A DNA stretch of 64,000 bases from JACPPO01 sp965262505 (GTDB lineage Bacteria; Acidobacteriota; Vicinamibacteria; Vicinamibacterales; UBA2999), in NCBI GenBank assembly GCA_965262505.1, contig CBDHFM010000030.1:4650001-4714000 (forward strand), in the 5' to 3' direction. Numbering within the stretch: the first letter of the stretch is position 1; each line of letters starts with the position of its first letter. The notes under the pieces were generated by a model. That model ran no database searches and had not been told where the DNA came from. It saw nothing but the letters and a program-made list of their open reading frames with translations. This document shows positions 36,198 through 44,757 of this stretch, in pieces. The position numbers were made by a program, and so were the translations under genes.

Positions 36198-36913
36198 GCG
36201 TACTTTTCTGGGACATCGACGGCACGCTCTTGACGACCGCGAGGGCCGGAGTGTTTGCCTGGGAAGGCGCCGTGCGGGAGTTGACGGGCCGTGAGTTCGA
36301 GCTGGTCAGCATGCGCATCGCGGGTTTGACCGACTTCCAGATCGCTGAACGAACTTTCGAGACGCTTGGAATCGAGACCGACGCGCGGTTCCTGCGCCGC
36401 TTTGTCGACCGCTACGGTGAACTCCTGCCCGCGAGCCTGCCGCGGAAGCAGGGGAGTGTGATGCCGAACGTTCGTGAAATCCTGGAGCGTTTGCGTGGCC
36501 GTTCGGACGTGCGGTCGTACCTGCTGACCGGCAATACGCGCGCGGGGGCCACGGCGAAACTGACGCATTACGACTTGATCCAGTACTTTCCAGACGGCGC
36601 GTTTGCGGAGGACGCTGGCGACCGCGGATCGATCGCCCGTCGAGCGCTGGAGCTGGCGAAGCAGGGCGGGGCGGTCGACGAGGGCGCACTGTTCGTCGTC
36701 GGCGACACCCCGCACGACATCGAATGCGCCAGGGCTATCGGCGCGCGAACGATTGCCGTGGCGACCGGTGGCTACACGCTCGAGGAGCTCGAGGCGCATC
36801 ATCCGTGGCGCGCGTTGAACGAGCTGCCACCCGTCGACGAGTTCCTCAGGCTCATCGACGAGGCGCGTGGCGAGACCGACAGGGCGCGTGTGGGACGCAC
36901 GCTGTCCGCATGA
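36194..36913 (+). CDS. HAD-superfamily phosphatase
   Basis: 239 aa, ATG 36194 in an ATGA overlap with the transketolase; the frame is open upstream. Motif I DIDGT (D7, D9), motif II YLLTGNT, a Lys near ATAKLTHYDL, and motif III VVGDTPHDIECARAIGA, as in phosphoglycolate-phosphatase-like enzymes. Next to the transketolase and CMP-sugar synthetase it probably removes phosphate from a sugar-phosphate intermediate before CMP activation. Confidence 0.88.
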   Translation: MSVLFWDIDGTLLTTARAGVFAWEGAVRELTGREFELVSMRIAGLTDFQIAERTFETLGIETDARFLRRFVDRYGELLPASLPRKQGSVMPNVREILERLRGRSDVRSYLLTGNTRAGATAKLTHYDLIQYFPDGAFAEDAGDRGSIARRALELAKQGGAVDEGALFVVGDTPHDIECARAIGARTIAVATGGYTLEELEAHHPWRALNELPPVDEFLRLIDEARGETDRARVGRTLSA

Positions 36914-38634
36914 AGCACGCTATTCGCAGGTTTCCAGCGCTCTGGCGTGCCACCCGACTCGCGCGACGGTGGTACTACGCCAGGTATGACGCCTATCCCG
37001 ACTGGCAAGCACCTCTGTCGGCGGATTCGGCGTTGTGGGAGTCGGCCCGAAATGCCGCGCAGGGCGGGCCGCGGGTGCTGATGGCGACGGCCATCGGCTC
37101 CTACGTACAGGCCATCACGCTCGAGAGCGCCGTGGCGGCGGCCCTGACCTTCAGGGGCGCCGAGGTACACGCACTGCTCTGCGACGGGGCGATGACCGCG
37201 TGCGCCGAGTGCGACGCGTCGCTGTATCCCGACGTGGCGAAGTTCGTGGCGCGTGGGCCGAGTCTGGACCTGTGCCGCGACTGCGCATGGCCAGCCGAGC
37301 GCGTGTACGCGCAGCTCGGACTCAAGGTCCATCGCTACAGCGACTGGCTGACACCCGAGGATCGCGCCGAGGCGCGGCAGATTGCCGGTGCGCAGCCAGC
37401 GGACAGCATCAGGTGTTTTGCACGCGACGGTCTGGCCATCGGTGAGCATGCCTACGCTGGTGCGCTCCGTTTCTTCGCGACCGGTTCGTTGGACGCGGAG
37501 CCGGCGGCCGAACCGATCCTGCGGCGCTACCTCGAGTCGGCACTGTTGACCGCGTCTGCGTCACGACGGCTGATGCGCTCGATCGGGTTCTCGTCCGCCG
37601 TGTTCACCCACGGCATCTACGTCCCGTGGGGCGTCGTGGGCGAAGTTGCGCGTCAAGAGGGTGTGCACGTCGCAACCTGGAACGTGGCGTATCGCAAACG
37701 ACGGTTCATCTTCAGCCACGACGATACGTTCCACCACACCTTGATGACAGAGTCGCGGGACCACTGGGAACGTGGCGAGCTGTCGCCGGCGCAGGATCGC
37801 GATCTGACGAAGTACCTCGCCAGTCGCCGCGAAGGGCTTTTCGATTGGATCGTGTTCCACCGGCCGCGGCGCCAGGATCCTCAGGAGATCGCGAGCCGTG
37901 TCGGTCTCGATCCCTCCAAGAAAGTAATCGGCCTGCTCACCAACGTGACGTGGGACGCGCAGCTGCACTACCCGGCGAATGCGTTTCCGAACATCGTCGA
38001 GTGGTTGGTGCAGACGTGCGAGTATTTCGCGACACGGCGAGACCTGCAGTTGCTCATCCGGGTGCACCCGGCCGAGATCAGCGGCTTTCCTCCGTCACGC
38101 CAGCCGATTCTGGAGGAGTTGCGGAAACGCCTGCCCGAGCTTGCTCCAAACATCATCGTGGTGCCTCCCGAAAGCGACATGAGTACCTACGCGCTGATGT
38201 CGCTGTGCAACTCCGCGATTATCTATGGGACCAAGATGGGGGTGGAGCTGACGAGCGTGGGGCTGCCGATTGTGGTGGCGGGTGAGGCGTGGATCCGTAA
38301 TAAGGGGCTCACGCATGACGCCAGCACGCCGGCGGAGTACTTCCGGATTCTTCAGGGGCTGCCCTTTCCGGAGCGGCTGGGTCTCGCTCAGCTCTCGCGG
38401 GCGCGGCGCTACGCGTATCACTTCTTCTTCGACCGGATGATCCCGCTGCCGTTCATCGATCCCAAGGCGGGGTACCCGATTTACCGTCTCAAGCTCGACC
38501 GGCTCCAGCAGTTGTTGCCGGGGGCGTCCAGCGGGCTCGATACAATCTGCGACGGTATCCTGAAACGGCGGCCCTTTGTCCTGCGCGCCCCGGAGCCGGC
38601 TCTGGCGGAACCGGTGCGTGCCGAGGGTGGCTAA
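36910..38634 (+). CDS. Capsule polysaccharide synthesis-like protein (KpsC/KpsS-like) with Cys-rich insert
   Basis: 574 aa, ATG 36910 overlapping the HAD stop. The C-terminal half (about 330-500) contains VIGLLTNVTWDAQ, LIRVHPAEISG, VVPPESDMSTYALM and YGTKMGVELTSVGLPIVVAG, like the GT-B donor halves of Capsule_synth family proteins. The N-terminal part has five closely spaced cysteines (C91, C98, C101, C122, C125), a likely metal site. GT-B-like transfer of an activated sugar is probable; given its neighbours, the donor could be the CMP-sugar from 33460. Confidence 0.7.
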   Translation: MKHAIRRFPALWRATRLARRWYYARYDAYPDWQAPLSADSALWESARNAAQGGPRVLMATAIGSYVQAITLESAVAAALTFRGAEVHALLCDGAMTACAECDASLYPDVAKFVARGPSLDLCRDCAWPAERVYAQLGLKVHRYSDWLTPEDRAEARQIAGAQPADSIRCFARDGLAIGEHAYAGALRFFATGSLDAEPAAEPILRRYLESALLTASASRRLMRSIGFSSAVFTHGIYVPWGVVGEVARQEGVHVATWNVAYRKRRFIFSHDDTFHHTLMTESRDHWERGELSPAQDRDLTKYLASRREGLFDWIVFHRPRRQDPQEIASRVGLDPSKKVIGLLTNVTWDAQLHYPANAFPNIVEWLVQTCEYFATRRDLQLLIRVHPAEISGFPPSRQPILEELRKRLPELAPNIIVVPPESDMSTYALMSLCNSAIIYGTKMGVELTSVGLPIVVAGEAWIRNKGLTHDASTPAEYFRILQGLPFPERLGLAQLSRARRYAYHFFFDRMIPLPFIDPKAGYPIYRLKLDRLQQLLPGASSGLDTICDGILKRRPFVLRAPEPALAEPVRAEGG

Positions 38635-38647
38635 GTACTAAGTCATC

Positions 38648-40444
38648 GTGTTGATCTTCCTGGCGATTGTGTTCGCGGTCGCTGCCGCCTGCAGCGTTGC
38701 GGGTGGGGCGGTGGTCAGGCGCGTTGCGCGGCTGAGCGGCGCGGTCGTCCCGCCGCGGACCGACCGCTGGCACACGTCTCCGACGCCGACGATGGGAGGC
38801 CTGGCCATTGTCGCGGGCACGGTCGCAGGGTTTGCGGCAATCGTGACCCGTCCGGAGCTCCTGGGAGCGTTCCCGGACTGGTATCCCGTCCCGCTGGCCG
38901 CCCTCGCCATGTTCGTTGTCGGCATCCTCGACGATCGCCTCCAGCTGTCTCCGCTAGCCAAGCTGGTGGCGTCGCTCGCGATTGGCGCGTTTCTGGTCTT
39001 TGCGCTGGCCGGCGCTGAGCCCGAGGCCGCGCTTCCATCGTTGTTCACGCTGGTGGCCACGGTTTGGTTCGCGGGCATCTGCCATGCCATGAACCTGCTC
39101 GACAACATGGATGGCCTCGCCGCCGGCGTCGGGCTCATAGCCGCGATATTTCTGGCGACGCTGCTTGCCGGCTTGCTCGGTCCGGCTCTCGTCGTGCTGT
39201 TGACGGCGCTGGCCGGTGCCCTTCTTGGATTTCTGTACTGGAATCGCAGCCGAGCGCGCCTGTTCATGGGCGACTCCGGCAGCCTCTTCATCGGCGCGCT
39301 GCTCGCGGCCGCATCGCTTGTTCCCGTCTACAACGCGCCACTCGCGTTCATCAGCCCCGCGGTGATCGTGGTCTTGATTCTGATCGTTCCGCTGTTCGAC
39401 ACCGGCTTCGTGCTCGTGTTGCGGCGCCTCGCCGGACGAAAGGCGACGAAGGGCGGCACGGATCACGTCTCGCATCGACTCGTGTCGCTCGGCTTTTCCG
39501 ACCGAAGCGCTGTGCGAATTCTCTACCTGCTCGGCCTGTGCGGCGGTGCCACAGCATGGATACTGTTGCGAGGCCGGGGCGTCGAACCGATGCTGCCGCT
39601 GGTCGCCGTGTTCGCCGTACTTCTCGTCCTCGTCGGTATCTATCTTGCTCGCGTGCCGGCATATGACGCGGAGGATTTCATCGCATTGCAGAAATCCTCG
39701 TTCGCACCATTTCTGAAGGACCTGGCGTTCCGGTGGCACGCTGCCGAGGTAATGCTCGATCTGGTTCTGATCGCGGTGTGCTATTACGTGGCCTTCCGTC
39801 TTCGGTTCGAGGGCGAGGATCTCGACCAATTCATCCCTTATTTCACCGCTTCGCTGCCGGCTGTGCTTGGCTGCAAGCTCGCGGCGCTGTACGGCTCCGG
39901 ACTCTATCAGCGGTCGTGGGCGACCTTCGGCTTACGCGACCTAGCCGTGGCGCTGCGCGGCGTGGGAATGGGGTCGCTGTTCTCGGTCCTGATTGTCGTG
40001 TATCTGTATCGCCTTGAAGGGTTCTCGCGAGCGGTCTTCGTGCTGGACGCGTTGCTGTTGAGCATCGCCATCGTGGCCACCCGGGCGTCCTTCCGGTCCA
40101 TGAATCTCGTGGCGGCGACGCGCAGCAAGCGCAGCCGCCGCGTGCTGGTCTATGGCGCCGGCGCGTTCGGACAGACGCTCGTGCGAGAGATGCGCGCGAA
40201 TGCGTTGTGGAATATGAACCCGGTCGCGTTCATCGATGACGACCCGATGAAGGCACGTCGATGGATCATGGGCGTGCAGGTCCGCGGCACACTCGAGCAG
40301 TTGGAGGGCACGATACGCCGCTATGCCGCCGACGAGGTGGTGTTGAGCAGTCCTTTGATCAACGGCGACGTCGAAGACCGAATTCGTGAGACGTGCGCCC
40401 GCCTCGAGCGACCGGTGCGGCGCCTGCACATGGACATCCGGTAG
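38648..40444 (+). CDS. WecA-like polyprenyl-phosphate sugar-1-P transferase fused to CapD-type membrane/NAD domain
   Basis: 598 aa from GTG 38648. Residues 1-335 are a WecA/MraY-family transferase: GILDDRL (D95, D96), NLLDNMDGLAAG (D152, D155), FMGDSGSLF (D209) and TDHVSHRL (H273). It would load a HexNAc- or similar sugar-1-phosphate on undecaprenyl phosphate. Residues 365-480 add four more membrane helices of the CapD/WbaP N-terminal type. Residues 497-598 form a Rossmann domain (VLVYGAGAFGQTLVREM) ending at LHMDIR, without the catalytic epimerase or transferase half that normally follows. A likely initiating enzyme of the glycan. Confidence 0.85.
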   Translation: MLIFLAIVFAVAAACSVAGGAVVRRVARLSGAVVPPRTDRWHTSPTPTMGGLAIVAGTVAGFAAIVTRPELLGAFPDWYPVPLAALAMFVVGILDDRLQLSPLAKLVASLAIGAFLVFALAGAEPEAALPSLFTLVATVWFAGICHAMNLLDNMDGLAAGVGLIAAIFLATLLAGLLGPALVVLLTALAGALLGFLYWNRSRARLFMGDSGSLFIGALLAAASLVPVYNAPLAFISPAVIVVLILIVPLFDTGFVLVLRRLAGRKATKGGTDHVSHRLVSLGFSDRSAVRILYLLGLCGGATAWILLRGRGVEPMLPLVAVFAVLLVLVGIYLARVPAYDAEDFIALQKSSFAPFLKDLAFRWHAAEVMLDLVLIAVCYYVAFRLRFEGEDLDQFIPYFTASLPAVLGCKLAALYGSGLYQRSWATFGLRDLAVALRGVGMGSLFSVLIVVYLYRLEGFSRAVFVLDALLLSIAIVATRASFRSMNLVAATRSKRSRRVLVYGAGAFGQTLVREMRANALWNMNPVAFIDDDPMKARRWIMGVQVRGTLEQLEGTIRRYAADEVVLSSPLINGDVEDRIRETCARLERPVRRLHMDIR

Positions 40445-40463
40445 GGCAACGGGCGAAAGTCGA

Positions 40464-40490
40464 AGGTCAAAGGTAAGGTACCTTTGACCT
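40464..40490 (+). repeat. Perfect 12-bp hairpin at a gene start
   Basis: AGGTCAAAGGTA and TACCTTTGACCT are perfect inverted repeats separated by AGG. The hairpin ends two bases before ATG 40493 and covers any ribosome-binding site for that gene. It has no T-run after it, so it is not a standard terminator. It may dampen translation of the downstream glycosyltransferase or be a small mobile or REP-like repeat. Confidence 0.75.
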
Positions 40491-40492
40491 GC

Positions 40493-41611
40493 ATGCTACG
40501 GATCGGCATTGACGGCCGCGCGTTCGCCTCTCCGGCGGCCGGTGTCCGTCGTTACGTAAACGGCCTCACATGTGCGCTGCTGGCGCTCGGGGAGCCGCTC
40601 GCGGTCGTTGCGCTCGGAGGCCGGGACTCGAGTGCGCTGCCCCCTGGGGTGGGCTACGTCGCCGAGCCACCTCATCCCCCCACCAATCTCGGCTGGACGC
40701 TGATCGGCCTGCCACGTGCCGCCCGGCGTGCCGCCGTCAATGTGATTCACGCGCCCGCCTACACGGCGCCGTTCTGGTCGCCGGTGCCGGTCGTGCTCAC
40801 GATCCACGACGTCAGCTACGAATTGCATCCCCAGTGGTATCCCTATCGGCGTGATTGGGCGCGGCGGGCCTTTTATCGGCGCAGCGCCCACATCGCCTCG
40901 CATATCCTGACGATCTCCCGTTTCTCCGCCACGGAGATTGCGGCCGCGTACCGCATTCCACCCGAACGCATGACTGTCACGCCGCACGGAGTGGACGACA
41001 CTTTTGCGCCGGCCGACTCGGATCTCTTGGAAGAGCTTCCCACGGGCGTCAGCCAGCCCTACTTGCTTCACGTGGGCGATCTCCACGAACGGCGAAACCT
41101 GCCGATGCTCGTCGATGCCGTGCTGGCGGCGCGCCGCCATGTCGGCGGCGTTTTCCAGGCGCTCTCGCTGGTGCTGGCCGGGGCGGATCGGGGCGTGGGC
41201 GATGCCGTGTTGGGGATCGCCGCGCGGGCTGGCGCGGCCGACGCGGTGGTTCGGCTGGGCCCGGTGAGCGAAAAGCGGCTGCGAACGCTGTATCGTGGTG
41301 CCATTGCGCTGGCGTACCCATCGCTCTACGAGGGTTTCGGACTGCCGCTGGTGGAGGCGATGGCGTGCGGTACTCCGGTTATCGCGTCGGACACCGCGTC
41401 GATGCCGGAGGTGCTGGGCGGCGCGGGCATTCTAGTCGACCGAGCCGACGGCCAGGCATGGACGAGCGCAATCGTTGACGTGGTGAACAACGAGCAGACG
41501 CGCGGCCGTCTGCGCGCGGCTGGTCTGCGCCGCGCCGCTGAATTCACGTGGGAGCGCACGGCGAAGATTACGCTCGACGCATACCGACGTGTTCTCGAAC
41601 GCCGAACCTAG
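40493..41611 (+). CDS. GT4 family glycosyltransferase
   Basis: 372 aa from ATG 40493 (a TTG at 40484 lies inside the hairpin). N-terminal domain begins RIGIDGRAFASPAAGVRRY; HDVSYELHP and ISRFSATEIA sit between the lobes. The donor domain has HVGDLHERRNL and the E-x7-E pair E280/E288 in YEGFGLPLVEAM, typical of retaining GT4 enzymes such as mannosyltransferases. Its stop shares a base with the start of the next gene. Confidence 0.9.
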   Translation: MLRIGIDGRAFASPAAGVRRYVNGLTCALLALGEPLAVVALGGRDSSALPPGVGYVAEPPHPPTNLGWTLIGLPRAARRAAVNVIHAPAYTAPFWSPVPVVLTIHDVSYELHPQWYPYRRDWARRAFYRRSAHIASHILTISRFSATEIAAAYRIPPERMTVTPHGVDDTFAPADSDLLEELPTGVSQPYLLHVGDLHERRNLPMLVDAVLAARRHVGGVFQALSLVLAGADRGVGDAVLGIAARAGAADAVVRLGPVSEKRLRTLYRGAIALAYPSLYEGFGLPLVEAMACGTPVIASDTASMPEVLGGAGILVDRADGQAWTSAIVDVVNNEQTRGRLRAAGLRRAAEFTWERTAKITLDAYRRVLERRT

Positions 41612-42672
41612 TGTCCTCAGAACCTCGAACCGGAACGCCGAACGCAAGTCCGGAACCTCAAACCGGAACGCCGAACCCAGAGGTCTCCGTCGTCATTGTC
41701 ACCTGGAATGGCCGCCGGTACCTGGACGCCTGCTTGCGTGCCGTAGAGGCGCAGCGGGGGGTGAGTGCTGAGGTCATTCTTGTCGACAATGCGTCGACCG
41801 ACGGCACCGCCGAGTTCGTCCGTGCCCATTTTCCGCGCGTTCGAGTGGTCGTGCTCGCGGAGAATTGCGGCTTCGCTGGTGGCAACAACGCCGGCGCTGT
41901 CGAAGCTCGCGGCGAGTACGTCGCGTTTCTCAACAACGACACGGTCGCCGATTCGAACTGGCTCTGTACGCTGCGCGCTGGAATCGAGTTGGAGGCTTGT
42001 TTCGCGCTGACGACGTCGCGCATCGTGTACATGCACGATCCTGGTGTCATCGACAGCGCTGGTGACGGGCTGTTTCGCTGGGGCGGTGCGTTCAAGCGGC
42101 ACCACGGGGAACCGGCCGAACTGGCTGGCGCCGCGGCTGAGGTGTTCGGAGTGTGCGGCGGTGCCTGTATGATGCCGAAGGCGGTCTTTGACGGACTTGG
42201 GGGATTCGACGACGACTTCTTCGTGTCCCACGAGGATGTGGACCTGTCGTACAGAGCGCGGCTGCGCGGTTATCGGTGCCGTTACGTCCCGGAGGCCATT
42301 GTTCGCCACCACGGAAGCGCGACGCTCGGGCCGATCAGCACGCTTGCCGTGTTTCACGGTCAGCGAAATGTAGAGTGGATGTATCTGAAGAACACGCCCG
42401 CATCGCTCCTCGTTCGGACGTTTCCAGGCCATCTTCTCTATAACGCGGCGGCGGCCATTCACTTTGCCCGCCTTGGCCTGCTCGGGACGTTTCTCAGGGC
42501 GAAGGGCGCGGCGCTGGCCGGGTTGCCCGGGGTGCTGCGGAAGCGGGCGGCGATCCAGAGGGCGAGCACCACCGGATCGGCGGGCATCGAGCCGCATCTC
42601 GAGCGGCGATGGCTTGCCGTGAAGATGCGTGAAAAACGGTTTGACGTGGGATTCGCGGAGGACAGCCGATGA
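41611..42672 (+). CDS. GT2 family glycosyltransferase with repeat-derived N-terminus
   Basis: 353 aa from GTG 41611. Residues 2-23 are two copies of an 11-residue unit (SSEPRTGTPNA, SPEPQTGTPNP) encoded by a tandem 33-bp repeat. The GT-A domain then starts at VSVVIVTWNGRRYLDACL, with ILVDNASTDGTAEFV, FLNNDTVADSNWL and the acceptor-side block DDDFFVSHEDVDLSYRARL. Resembles rhamnosyl- and galactofuranosyl-type GT2 enzymes. A start further upstream would overlap the previous gene by more than 60 nt. Confidence 0.88.
   Translation: MSSEPRTGTPNASPEPQTGTPNPEVSVVIVTWNGRRYLDACLRAVEAQRGVSAEVILVDNASTDGTAEFVRAHFPRVRVVVLAENCGFAGGNNAGAVEARGEYVAFLNNDTVADSNWLCTLRAGIELEACFALTTSRIVYMHDPGVIDSAGDGLFRWGGAFKRHHGEPAELAGAAAEVFGVCGGACMMPKAVFDGLGGFDDDFFVSHEDVDLSYRARLRGYRCRYVPEAIVRHHGSATLGPISTLAVFHGQRNVEWMYLKNTPASLLVRTFPGHLLYNAAAAIHFARLGLLGTFLRAKGAALAGLPGVLRKRAAIQRASTTGSAGIEPHLERRWLAVKMREKRFDVGFAEDSR
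41614..41679 (+). repeat. Tandem 33-bp repeat (two copies) inside a gene start
   Basis: Copies at 41614-41646 and 41647-41679 match at 25 of the last 27 positions; the shared core is AACCGGAACGCCGAAC. A partial third copy (CGAACGCCGAACC) forms the end of the preceding GT4 gene, near 41598. The repeat is translated as an extra Pro/Thr-rich N-terminus of the GT2 enzyme. Confidence 0.8.
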
Positions 42673-43574
42673 CGTCACCGGAGGTCAGCGCGATCCTCGT
42701 CAATTACAACGCGGGCCGTAAGCTCGCGGTCGCGCTGCGATCGATGGCCGATGAACTGGTAGGTCAGCGGTGGGAAGCGGTCGTCGTCGACAATGCTTCG
42801 TCCGATGGCAGTGAGACGGTCGTGTCCGAGTTTTCCCCGCATGTGCGGCTCGTGCGCAACGAGGAGAACGTCGGTTTCGCACGTGCTGTCAACCAGGGGC
42901 TTGCGGCGACATCGGGATCGCTCGTCCTGATCATGAATCCGGACTGCCGACTCGTCGCCGGCGCGTTCGCCTTGCTCCGGCGTGAGCTTGAGCAGTCGGA
43001 TTCGTACGCGATCTCAGGCCCGCGCATTCTCAATCCCGACGGGTCGGTGCAGGGAAGCGCTCGAGGTGACCCGGACATGTTCACCGGGCTGTTCGGTCGA
43101 ACGACCTTCCTACGCCGTCTATTGCCGGACCTCGCGGTCTCGAAGCGCAACGTGATCGGCGGCGATGCCGTACGTAACGAGCACGGCAGCCTGACCGTCG
43201 ACTGGCTATCCGGCGCCTGCATACTGGCGCGACGAGAGGCGCTGCGGAGCGTGAACGGGTTCGACGAACGGTATTTCCTGTACTGGGAGGACGCGGACCT
43301 CTGCCGGCGGTTGCGCGCGCTCGACTGTCAGGTGCGGTACGTACCACGTGCGACCGCTATTCACCGCGTCGGCCAGTCGAGCCGCAGCGTCCGCGCATCG
43401 GCGATTCGCGCGTTTCACGAAAGCGCATATTTGTACTACGCGACCCACGTCGCCTCGACTGGGTTACCGAAGCGATTGCTCGCTCGAGTGCTGCTGACGG
43501 CGCGGTGCTGGCTACACCTTCGATTGGGCATGCAGGACGCCCCGGACGGGCGCGTGGACACCACGGCGGCGTGA
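42669..43574 (+). CDS. GT2 family glycosyltransferase (rhamnosyltransferase WbbL-like)
   Basis: 301 aa, ATGA overlap with the preceding GT2. Domain starts VSAILVNYNAGRKLAVAL, then VVVDNASSDGSETVV, NVGFARAVNQGL, LIMNPDCRLVAG and the motif YFLYWEDADLCRRLRALDC, which matches the ED-x-D region of WbbL-like rhamnosyltransferases. Ends 14 nt from the stop of a convergent minus-strand gene, so this closes the first plus-strand block. Confidence 0.88.
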   Translation: MTSPEVSAILVNYNAGRKLAVALRSMADELVGQRWEAVVVDNASSDGSETVVSEFSPHVRLVRNEENVGFARAVNQGLAATSGSLVLIMNPDCRLVAGAFALLRRELEQSDSYAISGPRILNPDGSVQGSARGDPDMFTGLFGRTTFLRRLLPDLAVSKRNVIGGDAVRNEHGSLTVDWLSGACILARREALRSVNGFDERYFLYWEDADLCRRLRALDCQVRYVPRATAIHRVGQSSRSVRASAIRAFHESAYLYYATHVASTGLPKRLLARVLLTARCWLHLRLGMQDAPDGRVDTTAA

Positions 43575-43588
43575 TCGTCCTTCACAGT

Positions 43589-44695
43589 TCAGAGCACTTC
43601 CTCCACTAGCGTCGCCACGCGTTCCGCGATCGCCAGGCACGCCGTGAGTCCCGGCGACTCGATCCCCGCCGCCTGAACCAGGCGATCGCACTTCCCATCC
43701 CGCGCAACCCAGAAGTCAGCGAATGATTCATCAGGAGGGTGGAGCTTCGGGCGGATGCCGCTGCCACCGAGGCGAAGATCCTGGAGACGAAGGTCGGGGA
43801 GCAATGCCCGGGCCGGCTCGAGAAAATGCTCGAGAGGCAGGCGGTTGGACTCGTAGTCGTCCTTGCTGGCTTGGAAGCGCACAGTGGGGCCAAGGGTCAC
43901 GTTGCCGTGAGTCGTCTTCGTGAGGTGTACGCCGAGCGAGTGACCAGCCGCGTGCGGAAGCGGGTAGACCAGCCCCCTGAGGAGCGGCCATTTCGAAGGG
44001 ACGAGTTCCGCATACTCGCCGCGGCACGGAAAGATCGTGTACGCCTCGCCGCCAAGCGCGGCTGAGACATCGTCGGCGTACAACCCCGCTGCGTTCACAA
44101 CCACTCCGGCGAGGATGCGCTCAGCGGGGGTGCGAAGCTCCAGGCCGTCGGCGCGCGGCTCCGCACCGATCAGCGGTGTGCCGGTCAGGATCGCGGCATC
44201 ATAGTCTTCACAGAGATGTTTCAGCGCGCGGACTAATGCCTCCGCTTCCACGATGCCCGTATGCGGGGAGTAGAGCGCGGCCGCCGCGCGCACGTGCGGC
44301 TCTCGGGCGAGGATGAACCGCTCGTCGACGACCTCCAGGCCGTCTACGCCGTTGGCTTCGCCGAGTGCCTTCAGCGTCTCGAGGGCCTCAACGCCATCCA
44401 CCGCGGAGGCGACGATGAGCTTTCCACATTTCGCGTGCGGTACCCTGTACGCATCGCAGAACTCGTACAGCAAGCGCGCGCCCTCGACACAGTACCTGGC
44501 CTTCAGCGTCCCGGTCGGGTAATACAGGCCCGCGTGAATCACCTGGCTGTTGTGGGTGCTCGTGCCCATACCGGGTCGCCGTTCGCGCTCGAGGACGCAG
44601 ACGCTGCGCCCGCGCCGCGCGATTGCCCATGCTGTCGCGAGGCCGATCACACCGGCCCCGATGACCGCGGTGTCTACCCTAGACGTATCTGTCAT
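43589..44695 (-). CDS. lhgO: FAD-dependent oxidoreductase, L-2-hydroxyglutarate oxidase-like
   Basis: 368 aa and the only minus-strand gene inside the glycan cluster. DAO-family flavoprotein: FAD site VIGAGVIGLATAWAIA (11-26), STHNSQVIHAGLYYP (46-60), VVNAAGLYADDVS, FPCRGEY, and the C-terminal GSGIRPKLHPP and QAAGIESPGLTACLAI, all as in LhgO/YgaF proteins. It oxidises L-2-hydroxyglutarate to 2-oxoglutarate. A sugar-related role is possible but not indicated. Divergently transcribed from the RmlD-like gene. Confidence 0.85.
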   Translation of the reverse strand: MTDTSRVDTAVIGAGVIGLATAWAIARRGRSVCVLERERRPGMGTSTHNSQVIHAGLYYPTGTLKARYCVEGARLLYEFCDAYRVPHAKCGKLIVASAVDGVEALETLKALGEANGVDGLEVVDERFILAREPHVRAAAALYSPHTGIVEAEALVRALKHLCEDYDAAILTGTPLIGAEPRADGLELRTPAERILAGVVVNAAGLYADDVSAALGGEAYTIFPCRGEYAELVPSKWPLLRGLVYPLPHAAGHSLGVHLTKTTHGNVTLGPTVRFQASKDDYESNRLPLEHFLEPARALLPDLRLQDLRLGGSGIRPKLHPPDESFADFWVARDGKCDRLVQAAGIESPGLTACLAIAERVATLVEEVL

Positions 44696-44757
44696 CTGTC
44701 TGGAAATGGTACGATATCGAGTTTGCGAGTGCCTGTGACGAGCAAGTATTGAACGCT

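Noticed and set aside
40464..40490. Rho-independent terminator
   Set aside because: The stem is AT/GC mixed and no T-run follows; it also abuts the next start codon.
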